Origin: Pirellulales bacterium
GTDB lineage: Bacteria > Planctomycetota > Planctomycetia > Pirellulales > JAICIG01
DNA length: 35,502 bases
Direction: 5' to 3'
Assembly (NCBI GenBank): GCA_035533075.1
Contig: DATLUO010000283.1
Location: forward strand, 1-35,502
How positions within the stretch are numbered: the first letter of the stretch is position 1; each line of letters opens with the position of its first letter. The position numbers were made by a program, and so were the translations under genes. Shown here piece after piece: positions 7,921-14,816 of the stretch. The notes beneath the pieces were generated by a model. The model had not been told where the DNA came from, searched no databases, and worked only from the letters and a program-made list of their open reading frames with translations.

Positions 7921-8667
7921 ACGCCTCGGCTCGCCGGAAAACAACCCGCACCCGGCCGGCCCGGCGAAGATGCGCAAACGCGCGCACGAAGACGTGCAAC
8001 TCGGCGGTCAGGGCGTGGGCGGTCTCCCACCTATGCCACCGCCGCTGCCGCGGAAAGGCAAAACGCCGTGCGTCAGCGAAGACGCGCAACTGGCAACCCC
8101 CAAAAAAGCCGCGTTTCTTCGAAGGTGCGCAGCTCGGCGGCAAGCCGTGGCCGCTCTGCCGGCCGAGCCAGCGCCGGTGCCGCGGAACGCCGAAAACGCC
8201 GCGCGCCAGCGAAGACGCGCAACTGCCGCCGCGCAAAACCCCCGCTTTTTTCGAAGACGCGCAACTCGCCAGTCAACGTTGCCTCGTGCGCGCTGCGATC
8301 TGCCTCGGCGTCCGGCTCAATCATTCCTCTCGTTCTACCGCGCGGCTGGCTTGGCACGGATCCGTGGCGGGCGTTCGCCGTCCATCGTTCCCGCGGTTCT
8401 ACCGCGCCGCTGGCTTGCGACCGGCCTTTTTTTGGGTTTGTCACTCCAGATCGACGAATGCCGGCGGGCGGCTTCGCCGCAGGACAAAAGAATTGCTCAA
8501 AGAAGGCGACCACTATGCACATCATTTCGGCAGCCGCCCAAAACCCCCTCTGTCAGGTTAATCGATGGGCAAAAACCCCGTGTTCGCTCGGCTGACGCAA
8601 ATTTGCAGCAGCCGTGCGCAAGCCGTGGCCGCTCGGCCATCGCTCAGCCTCCCTGCTCAATTCTTAG
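7921..8667. other. Gene-free stretch with decayed tandem repeats
   Basis: Several long frames cross this stretch on both strands, but all are arginine/proline-rich, match no family and lack a ribosome binding site, so none is called. The part 7988-8267 is a two-level repeat (listed separately). A further pair of related segments occurs at about 8330-8352 and 8395-8417 (TTCTACCGCGCGGCTGGCTT-like), 65 bp apart, and a CAAGCCGTGGCCGCTC segment occurs at about 8141 and again at about 8619. This is best read as decayed repetitive DNA. Confidence 0.6.
7988..8267. repeat. Two-level tandem repeat, about 132-bp period with GAAGACGCGCAACT boxes
   Basis: Boxes related to GAAGACGCGCAACT begin at 7988, 8078, 8121, 8211 and 8253, so the spacings alternate 90, 43, 90, 42 bp. 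A long unit (90 bp) and a short unit (42-43 bp) therefore repeat as a pair about twice. If the 43 were 42 all boxes would share one frame and read (S/F)EDAQL, which suggests a decayed repeat-protein gene with a 1-nt frameshift. The repeat is seen directly; the coding origin is inference. Confidence 0.65.
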
Positions 8668-8820
8668 GCACGCGTCGAAACGCTCAGCCGGCTCGAACAC
8701 GCCAAGCAGTTCGCCAGCGCGGCCACCGTCGCCAAGCTGCAATGGGCGTTGGATGCCGGCGAAAGCCAAACGGGCGGCGCCAAACGCCGCGCCCCTGGCA
8801 AACGGAAGGAACGCAAGTAA
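8668..8820 (+). pseudogene. C-terminal fragment of a helix-turn-helix regulator
   Basis: After a TAG at 8665 the frame reads 50 codons to TAA at 8820 with no ATG near its beginning. The peptide contains ETLSRLEHAKQFASAATVAK followed by LQWALD and a lysine/arginine-rich tail. This resembles the recognition-helix end of Xre/Cro-type proteins, where a SRLExG motif is followed by a TLxKLxxAL helix. The N-terminal half of the domain is missing, so it looks like a remnant. The assignment rests on a short motif only. Confidence 0.4.
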
Positions 8821-9021
8821 ACGCGCGCCAATCGACCTGATGGCCCGCAAGCTGATCCACCGCCCTGCGCCGATCGCCGGCATCCGCCGAAGGGTGCGTT
8901 TTGCGATGACGCGCCAGTCTTCCGCGCCGGACAGGGCTGCCAACACGCGCCGTCGTGAAACGGTTGCGGCAATCATAGGGCAAACCCCAGCTCACGCGGC
9001 AAATGCACGAGTGCGCTGGCC
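8821..9021. other. Intergenic DNA before the antitoxin promoter
   Basis: No gene, hairpin or repeat is supported here. Small frames on the minus strand (for example one starting at 8976) lack ribosome binding sites and family matches. Confidence 0.5.
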
Positions 9022-9057
9022 TTGACCGCCGGCAAGCTGGATTGTATTATAATACAA
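9022..9057 (+). promoter_or_regulatory. Promoter with palindromic operator of the toxin-antitoxin remnant
   Basis: TTGACC (9022-9027) and TATTAT (9045-9050) are spaced by 17 nt, each matching the sigma70 consensus at 5 of 6 positions. The -10 lies inside a perfect 16-bp palindrome, TTGTATTATAATACAA (9042-9057), which is strikingly AT-rich for this genome. It ends 18 nt before the ATG of the collapsed toxin gene. A palindrome on the -10 is the usual layout of an operator for autorepression by an antitoxin; here the HTH protein encoded downstream is the obvious candidate repressor. Confidence 0.65.
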
Positions 9058-9075
9058 ACACGCCACGAGAGGTTT

Positions 9076-9208
9076 ATGGGCCGGGTCGTTTTTATCTGGG
9101 ATCTCGAAGACGACCCGGAGGGGAACTACTGGCACATCTGCGTTGAGGGACATCACGGCTTACGAAGTCCCGCCGCCCGGTCCGCGAAAGAAGAGAGAGA
9201 AACGATGA
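9076..9208 (+). pseudogene. Collapsed small toxin-like gene (internally deleted and frameshifted)
   Basis: From the ATG at 9076 (GAGAGG just upstream) the frame reads MGRVVFIWDLEDDPEGNYWH, then loses sense near 9150. The next frame then reads RDITAYEVPPPGPRKKREKR and stops at TGA 9206-9208, overlapping the antitoxin ATG as ATGA. From memory, small planctomycete proteins of roughly 90-100 residues, BrnT-like in style, start with a WDLEDDPDGN motif and end with TAYEVPPPxPRKK, and are followed by an HTH gene. Here the central half appears deleted and the two ends lie in different frames. The two ends are seen directly; family identity is recollection. Confidence 0.6.
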
Positions 9209-9651
9209 AGAACGATCGGAATCATAAGAACAAGGACGCCAAGGCTCGGGCGCGGGTCGAGTGGACTGTCGAAGACCGTGCGCGGCACCGGGCTATCCGA
9301 GAGATGTTCCGCGACTGGCATCCGTCGCCCGAAGAGTTGATCGCCAGCGGCGAGGGGGCAAATTTCGATTTGCAGGGCGAATATCGCGACTTGCGGCCGT
9401 TTGTCGATGAGATCAAGCGGGCCCGGGAAGCGGCGGGACTCACGCTGGCTGAGGTGTCGCGGCGCTGTGGTATCGACCAACCGGCCCTCTCGCGCCTGGA
9501 AAACGGCCACAACAAAAACCCGACGCTCGACACACTCTGGCGTTACGCGGCCGCCGTCGGGCGGCGGCTCATCCTCTCCACCGCAGCGGTCCCCGACACG
9601 CGCCCGCAGCACAGCAAAGCCAGGCGAGTCGCCGCCGCGCGAAAAAAGTGA
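9205..9651 (+). CDS. XRE-family helix-turn-helix protein, probable antitoxin
   Basis: A 148-aa protein. The ATG at 9205 overlaps the TGA of the toxin remnant as ATGA and follows a GAGAGAG purine run, which decides the start over the longer frame. Residues about 69-124 form an Xre/Cro-type HTH: EIKRAREAAGLTLAEVSRRC, then IDQPALSRLENGHNKNPTLD and a TLWRYAAAVGRRL helix. The first 65 residues are charged and contain a DWHPSPEELIASGE segment typical of HTH antitoxins of small two-gene modules. It should bind the palindrome at 9042-9057 and repress its own transcription. Since its partner gene is collapsed, it is probably an orphan antitoxin that survives as a repressor or as protection against related toxins; this is inference. 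Confidence 0.75.
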   Translation: MKNDRNHKNKDAKARARVEWTVEDRARHRAIREMFRDWHPSPEELIASGEGANFDLQGEYRDLRPFVDEIKRAREAAGLTLAEVSRRCGIDQPALSRLENGHNKNPTLDTLWRYAAAVGRRLILSTAAVPDTRPQHSKARRVAAARKK

Positions 9652-9944
9652 AAGTCTGGGTGTCTTGCTTCGCCCCCCTCATATTTTCCGAGTTCGGCCG
9701 CCGCCTGCGCGAGAACGGCCAGCGAGGGACCGATCACGGAGCGGCGGCGCCGGTGCTGCTGGCCGGCCAGCCCGTCAAGGGCGGCTTTCTGGGCGGCCCA
9801 CCCGATCTGACGAAGCTCGACGCGGGCGACGTGGCCTACCAGGTCGACTATCGCGATCTTTACGCGTCCCTGCTGCGACAATGGCTCGATATCGATCCCA
9901 CGCCGATTCTTGGCGCGCGGGTCACGTCGCTGGAAGTCATTTGA
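9648..9944 (+). pseudogene. C-terminal stub of a DUF1501 protein
   Basis: A 98-codon frame whose residues from about 13 onward (9684-9944) match the C-terminal quarter of DUF1501 proteins: FSEFGRRLRENG, then GTDHGAAAPVLLAG, VKGGFLG and a DYRDLYASLLRQWLDIDP end. The intact DUF1501 protein at 30039-31241 has the same order (FSEFGRR, GTDHGTAAPMLLAG, VDFRQVYAAVLRDWLKIDP). The signal peptide and the first three quarters of the domain are missing. The GTG at 9648 overlaps the antitoxin stop as GTGA, so a short fusion peptide could still be translated, but this looks like chance joining during a deletion or recombination. Confidence 0.85.
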
Positions 9945-10249
9945 CGGAAATCGAGCCGGTGTAGAACCACCGCTTCAAGCATTTATCGATCGGGCCGCGC
10001 GGTCGGCAGAGCGATCGCTTGGCGACCTCGAAGACCCCGCCGCGCGCCATCACGGCCCTTTTCTTTTCTTGCTTGACCGCTGTTCGTAAATATGTGAACA
10101 TTGCGGCGGCGCTTGACCGCCGTTTGGAAATCCGCTTTATGTCGGTCCGCCGAAAGTCATCCGAAGACCACGCGGTGGCTGCACCGTGTTGCCCATGCGC
10201 TGCCCGTGCCGTCAACGTGAGGCGATGTTGGCTTGTTGGAAACGTTTGA
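9945..10249. other. Intergenic DNA with two CTTGACCGC boxes
   Basis: No gene is supported. Two related segments, CTTGACCGCTGTTCG (about 10072) and CTTGACCGCCGTTTG (about 10109), lie about 37 bp apart. The second could act as a weak -35 with TTTATG 17 nt further on, which would place a promoter for the nucleotidyltransferase module here, but the -10 fit is poor. Confidence 0.4.
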
Positions 10250-10735
10250 ATGGCCGATGAACTTCCAACGCTGAACGAGCATGGTGTGCTGCCGCCAGGC
10301 GTACATTCCCTTTCGCTGGAGGTCATCGAGCGGTTATTTGCTCCGCTCGGATCACCGTAGCGGCGGAGACTGTTTCAGAGACTGAAGGACTATCTGCGAG
10401 AACTATGGGCGGCGGAGCCGGAGGCAGAGGTCATCGTGGATGGAAGCTTTGTGATGCCGCGCGTTGACGGAGAGCTGGGGCCAAGCGACATCGACCTGCT
10501 CGTGGTGATGCCGTCGACGTGGTCGAATGAGGCACCGGTAGCTCCCAGCGAGTATAATTTGCTAGCGCATGGGAAAGTACGCCAGAGGTATCACTTTGAT
10601 GTCTTCGTCGTGGAGGCTGGCTCGATCGAGAAGAAGGGCTGGATCGAGTTCTTCGGGCAAGTGCGTAGTAAATGGTATGAGCCGTTGAATCTGCCTGTTG
10701 GGTGCGAAAAGGGAATCGTGAAGGTGTTGCCATGA
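10250..10735 (+). pseudogene. Nucleotidyltransferase-like protein (DUF6932-like) interrupted by an in-frame TAG
   Basis: From ATG 10250 the frame gives MADELPTLNEHGVLPPGVHS and reads to a TAG at 10358-10360 (codon 37), then continues without another stop to TGA 10735, about 160 sense codons in all. Downstream of the TAG come a LKDYLRELW helix, the DGSFVMPR motif and PSDIDLLVVMP. A GSFV followed by S/NDIDLxV is the core of the polymerase-beta-like nucleotidyltransferase fold, and the LPPGxH start followed by DGSFV is typical of DUF6932-like proteins. A shorter restart at 10436 would lack the N-terminal part of the domain. The stop overlaps the next gene as ATGA. The single amber codon in an otherwise conserved frame suggests recent inactivation, or a sequencing error. 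Confidence 0.7.
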
Positions 10736-11487
10736 TCAGGAACGACGAAGAGCTTGAGGTCGTTCGCCAGCAGTTGGGTCGCGCTGAGGCCGCTTTTTTG
10801 TCGCTCGAAAAGAGCATGCTGCCGAAGAACCGCGCGAAATTCAATTTGATGTCCGAGGGTTATTTGCAGATGATCGTTCGGCTGCGATCGGAAGTGGATG
10901 CCTATCTGGGGCTCGAATCGGCCTACGCCGTGCGGCCCTACCTTGTGATAGCGCTGGAGGGCAATGGAATCACGTTTGGCGAAGCGCCTCTGAGCGTGGT
11001 GGCCGGCACACTTGCGCGACTGCGTCTCGCTTTCGACCTGCTGTGGGAATCGACAGCAGAGAACAACGATTTTGACGCGCCGTCTCGCGCCGCCAATGGT
11101 CGCGTTTGCGACCCGCCGCTCTTGGGAATCGCGCCCAGCGGCTTGCGCATCCTGTTGGGTGAACCTTGCCTCGAGGATCAGGAAGCGACTGCCTTCCGCC
11201 GAACGACCGAGCTCCTCATCCAGGGAGTGGAGATGGCCGGCGGTTCGACCGAGCCCAGCCGCAATGGCGGTTCGTGCGCCGACAAACGCCGTGCAATCTA
11301 TGAGGCTCTGCTCTACGTTTCACCTACCCTGGAAGGCGAGATCGAAACTGTCCGCATCGGCGGCCGCGCCGTCGGTGATCGTCAGTTGCCGCCCCTGACG
11401 AAAGCGTCGACGTGCTGGCTGAAGGAAGAGGTTCATCGCCTCGACCAGGGTGCCGCCGAACAGTCACCCGCCCCGCAAGCGCACTGA
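10732..11487 (+). CDS. Partner protein of the nucleotidyltransferase module, function unknown
   Basis: A 251-aa protein whose ATG (10732) overlaps the preceding stop as ATGA, so the two genes are translationally coupled. Residues 1-65 form a helical, probably coiled-coil segment (NDEELEVVRQQLGRAEAAFL and EVDAYLGL) like the start of several antitoxin-type proteins. The rest contains a YLVIALEGNGITFGEAP segment and a LARLRLAFDLLWE helix and looks like a mixed alpha/beta domain that I do not recognise. There is no signal peptide or membrane segment. Two-gene modules of a nucleotidyltransferase and a helical partner include toxin-antitoxin types such as MNT/HEPN and AbiE; membership in any of these is not shown. 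The last 50 residues are of low complexity. Confidence 0.7.
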   Translation: MIRNDEELEVVRQQLGRAEAAFLSLEKSMLPKNRAKFNLMSEGYLQMIVRLRSEVDAYLGLESAYAVRPYLVIALEGNGITFGEAPLSVVAGTLARLRLAFDLLWESTAENNDFDAPSRAANGRVCDPPLLGIAPSGLRILLGEPCLEDQEATAFRRTTELLIQGVEMAGGSTEPSRNGGSCADKRRAIYEALLYVSPTLEGEIETVRIGGRAVGDRQLPPLTKASTCWLKEEVHRLDQGAAEQSPAPQAH

Positions 11488-11699
11488 TAAGCCGCACCAG
11501 GGGTTGCGCTGGGCTGTCGAATCACGGCCCTTCGGGCCCTTCGGGCCCTTCGGAGCTGCAAGCGTGCCGGTCGTGTCGGCTGTGCGGGCCACCAAAACGC
11601 AGCCGCGATTTTCCGGGGCGCGACCCAGTGCCCTTTTCGACGCTTCCAGCCTAAAATGGGTGAGTCAAGTCAAACCCCTTCTACGCCGGAAATCTCGAC
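11488..11699. other. secA upstream region with a 9-bp triple repeat
   Basis: The unit GGCCCTTCG occurs three times in a row (11526-11552). No hairpin followed by T residues and no convincing promoter is seen. A weak GGAAA about 8 nt before the GTG at 11700 may serve as the secA ribosome binding site. Confidence 0.5.
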
Positions 11700-13637
11700 G
11701 TGAGCTTTGCCCTTCAACTCAACCCCTTGGCCGGCACCCTGGCACAGCGGCGGCTGGCCGGTTGGCAGGGGCTGTTGCCCCAAATCACCGCCGCCGAAGC
11801 CGCCCTGCAACGGCTCAGCGATCACGACCTGCGCAAGCAGAGCCTGTCGCTGCGGTACCGCGCCAAGAGCCAGGAGCCACTCGACCGGCTCCTGCCCGAA
11901 GCATACGCGATCGTCCGAGAGGCCGGCCGACGCACCATCAACATGCGTCACTTCGACGTGCAGATCCTGGGCGGCATCGCCATGCACCACCATTCGATCG
12001 TGGAGATGCAGACGGGCGAAGGCAAGACGCTTACCGCCACGCTGCCGGTCTATCTGCACGCCTTGGCGGGCCGGGGCGTGCAGCTTGCCACGGTGAACGA
12101 CTACCTGGCCCGCCGCGACGCGGAGTGGATGGGGCCGATCTACGACCTGCTGGGCATGACCGTGGGCGTCATCGAGACGCAGATGCCGCAGCCCGCCCGG
12201 CGCAAGGCCTATGCCTGCGACGTGACCTATGGGACGGCGAAAGAGTTCGGTTTCGATTTCTTGCGAGACCGCCTGCTGTTGCGGCGGATCAGCGAAGGCC
12301 TGACGGATTTCTTGGGCGGCATGCTGGGACATCAGGGAAGTTCGGCGGAAGAGCCGGTGCAGCGGGCCGCCAACTTCGTGGTGGTCGACGAAGCCGACAG
12401 CATCTTGATCGACGAAGCCCGCACGCCGTTGATCATCAGCGCCTTGCCGACCGACGAAGAACGCATCGCCGTCGAGTGCTATCGTTGGAGCGCCAAGGTC
12501 GCCGACGAGTTTGAGGATGAAGAAGATTATACCTACGACCACGAGAAACAATCGGTGGAGCTCACGCCCGAAGGCCGGCAGTTGGTCCGCTCGTTGCCCA
12601 AGCCGCCGGTCATGGACGCGGTGGGCATGTTCACGATCTACGAGTACATCGAGCGGGCGATCAAGGTCAACCGGGCCTTCGTTCTCGACCGCCAATATGT
12701 GGTCCGCGACGGCGAGATCGTGATCGTCGATGAGTACACCGGGCGTCTCTCCGAAGGCCGCAAATGGCGCGACGGCATTCACCAGGCCATCGAAGCCAAG
12801 GAAGGCGTGGAGGTGACGGTGGCGGCCGGCCAGGCCGCGCGGGTCACGGTGCAAGACTTTTTTCTGCGTTACGAGCAGCTCACGGGCATGACCGGCACGG
12901 CCGTCAGCTCGGCCGGCGAGCTGCGCAAGATCTACGAAGTCAACGTGGTGGCGATCCCCACCAACCGCCCGGCCATTCGCACGCGCTATCCCGACCGGGT
13001 CTTCGGCACGGCCGAGCAAAAATGGCTGGCCATCGTGGAAGAAGTGCGGGAGCTGCATGCCCAGGGCCGGCCGATCCTGATCGGCACGCGCTCGATCGAC
13101 AAATCGGTGCTGCTCTCGGAATTGCTCAAGAAGGCCGGCATCGAGCACCGGGTGCTGAACGCCAACCAGATCGCGGAGGAGGCCGACATCGTGGCCCGCG
13201 CCGGCCTGCGCGGCAAAGTCACCGTCTCGACCAACATGGCCGGACGCGGCACCGACATCAAGCTGGGCGAAGACGTCGCCGGTCTGGGCGGCTTGCACGT
13301 CATGCTGACCGAAATGCACGACTCGGCCCGCATCGACCGGCAGTTGATCGGCCGCTGCGGACGCCAAGGCGATCCGGGCACGTACCGTCAGTACCTGTCG
13401 CTGGAAGACGACATCTTGCTGGCCGGCCTCGGCCCCGACAAGGCCGAGAAGCTGGAGGAGCTGGGCCAGAGCTCACCCGGTCCGTTCGACCACCTGGGCC
13501 GGCTGTTCCGCAAGGCGCAACGGATTATCGAGCGCCGCCATTTCCGCGACCGCCGCGTGCTGATGTACTACGAAAAAGAGCGGCAGAAACTGCAAAAGCA
13601 GATGGGACAGGACACGTATCTGGACACGGCAGGGTAG
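11700..13637 (+). CDS. secA: Short SecA-type preprotein translocase ATPase
   Basis: A 645-aa SecA motor protein. Walker A is QTGEGKT (residues 104-110), Walker B/DEAD is VVVDEADSILIDEARTP (227-243), the preprotein cross-linking domain follows, and the second RecA-like domain has TNMAGRGTDIKLG (511-523) and the arginine finger region LIGRCGRQGDPG (549-560). SecA drives proteins through SecYEG at the inner membrane. Typical SecA is 830-950 aa; this one ends shortly after the first part of the helical scaffold (AQRIIERRHFRDRRVLMYYE) and lacks the two-helix finger, the wing domain and the C-terminal zinc-binding linker. It may be a second, specialised SecA (SecA2-like). Start is GTG 11700, since N-terminal helix residues match the family. 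The proB gene follows 8 nt later. Confidence 0.88.
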   Translation: MSFALQLNPLAGTLAQRRLAGWQGLLPQITAAEAALQRLSDHDLRKQSLSLRYRAKSQEPLDRLLPEAYAIVREAGRRTINMRHFDVQILGGIAMHHHSIVEMQTGEGKTLTATLPVYLHALAGRGVQLATVNDYLARRDAEWMGPIYDLLGMTVGVIETQMPQPARRKAYACDVTYGTAKEFGFDFLRDRLLLRRISEGLTDFLGGMLGHQGSSAEEPVQRAANFVVVDEADSILIDEARTPLIISALPTDEERIAVECYRWSAKVADEFEDEEDYTYDHEKQSVELTPEGRQLVRSLPKPPVMDAVGMFTIYEYIERAIKVNRAFVLDRQYVVRDGEIVIVDEYTGRLSEGRKWRDGIHQAIEAKEGVEVTVAAGQAARVTVQDFFLRYEQLTGMTGTAVSSAGELRKIYEVNVVAIPTNRPAIRTRYPDRVFGTAEQKWLAIVEEVRELHAQGRPILIGTRSIDKSVLLSELLKKAGIEHRVLNANQIAEEADIVARAGLRGKVTVSTNMAGRGTDIKLGEDVAGLGGLHVMLTEMHDSARIDRQLIGRCGRQGDPGTYRQYLSLEDDILLAGLGPDKAEKLEELGQSSPGPFDHLGRLFRKAQRIIERRHFRDRRVLMYYEKERQKLQKQMGQDTYLDTAG

Positions 13638-13645
13638 GAACCGCC

Positions 13646-14785
13646 ATGCCCGATCCACTTCGCCAGGCGGTGGCCGCCGCGGCCCATCTGATCGTGCTCA
13701 AAGTCGGCACGCGCATCCTCACCCGCGCCGACGGCCGGCTCAATGAAGAACGAATCGCCGCGTTGGCCGACGAGATTCACCAGGCCCTCAACCTGGGACG
13801 CAAGGTGGTGCTGGTCAGCTCCGGCGCGGTGGGGGCCGGCATGGGCGCCTTGGGACTCACCCAGCGGCCCCGCGACCTGGCCCACCTGCAAGCCGTGGCC
13901 GCGGTCGGCCAGTGCCAGCTCGTCCAGACCTACGACCGCTCTCTGCGGGCCTTCGGCCGCCACGCCGCGCAGGTGCTGTTGATCGCCGACGATCTCGACG
14001 ACCGCACGCGCTATCTGAACGTCCGCAATACGCTGCTTACGTTGCTGGAGTACGGCGCCGTGCCGATCATCAACGAGAACGACACCGTGAGCGTGGAGGA
14101 GCTGCAAACCACCTTCGGCGACAACGACCGGCTGGCCGCGATGGTCACCAACTTGCTGCGGGCGCCGCTGCTGGTGCTGTTGTCGGACGTCGACGGGCTT
14201 TACGACGGCGACCCGCAGGTTGCGGAGTCGAAACTGATTTCCACCGTGACCAGGCTCGACGAGTCGGTGTTTGGCTTGGTGCGCGACCGCCGCACGGGGC
14301 TGAGCAAAGGGGGCATGGCCAGCAAGTTGGCGGCCGCCAAGACCGCGGCCCTGGCCGGCGAAAACGTGATCATCGCCAACGGCCGCGAGCCGGGCGCCTT
14401 GGCCCGCATTCTGTCGGGCGAGATGGTCGGCACGCTGGTCGCCGCGCAGGGCCAGACGATTACTTCCTGGAAACGCTGGATCGGCTTTACCGCCCAACCG
14501 CGCGGCCAGCTTGTGCTCGACGACGGTGCCCGGCGGGCGATCGAAAAGCAGGGCCGCAGCCTGTTGGCCATCGGCATCGTCGATTGCGTGGGCGACTTCA
14601 ACAAAGGTGACGTAGTGGCCCTGCGGGACCAAAGCGGAAGCGCGTTTGCCCGCGGATTGACCAACTACGCGGCGGCCGACGTGTTGCGCATCAAGGGCCT
14701 GAAGACCGACGCCATCGCCGCGGCCCTGGGGCATTGTCCCTATCAAGAAGTGATCCACCGCGACAACATGGCGCTGACCGGGTAG
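13646..14785 (+). CDS. proB: Glutamate 5-kinase
   Basis: A 379-aa enzyme that phosphorylates glutamate with ATP, the first step of proline synthesis, in the cytoplasm. The amino acid kinase domain shows LKVGTRILT (18-26), VSSGAVGAGMGALG (57-70), INENDTVSVEEL with FGDNDRLAA (142-165), LLSDVDGLYDGDP (178-190) and GGMASKLAAAKTAALAGENV (222-241). A C-terminal PUA domain (about 285-360) completes the long form of the enzyme, as in E. coli ProB (367 aa). The ATG at 13646 has an AGGAA Shine-Dalgarno 5 nt upstream and starts 8 nt after the secA stop, so the two are probably co-transcribed. No proA lies in the window. The pairing with secA has no obvious metabolic logic. Confidence 0.96.
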   Translation: MPDPLRQAVAAAAHLIVLKVGTRILTRADGRLNEERIAALADEIHQALNLGRKVVLVSSGAVGAGMGALGLTQRPRDLAHLQAVAAVGQCQLVQTYDRSLRAFGRHAAQVLLIADDLDDRTRYLNVRNTLLTLLEYGAVPIINENDTVSVEELQTTFGDNDRLAAMVTNLLRAPLLVLLSDVDGLYDGDPQVAESKLISTVTRLDESVFGLVRDRRTGLSKGGMASKLAAAKTAALAGENVIIANGREPGALARILSGEMVGTLVAAQGQTITSWKRWIGFTAQPRGQLVLDDGARRAIEKQGRSLLAIGIVDCVGDFNKGDVVALRDQSGSAFARGLTNYAAADVLRIKGLKTDAIAAALGHCPYQEVIHRDNMALTG

Positions 14786-14816
14786 TCCGCCTTCGCTTTA
14801 GGAGTGGGCCGGGCCG

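Noticed and set aside
7892-9025. 377-codon frame upstream of the antitoxin
   Set aside because: It runs through the decayed repeat, the HTH fragment (in another frame) and the antitoxin promoter, and its product is low-complexity.
11526-11552. GGCCCTTCG triple repeat as a possible CRISPR or iteron array
   Set aside because: The unit is 9 bp without spacers and occurs only three times; it looks like simple slippage.
11670-13367. 565-codon frame antisense to secA
   Set aside because: It mirrors the codon pattern of the GC-rich secA gene, has no family motif, and secA is certain.
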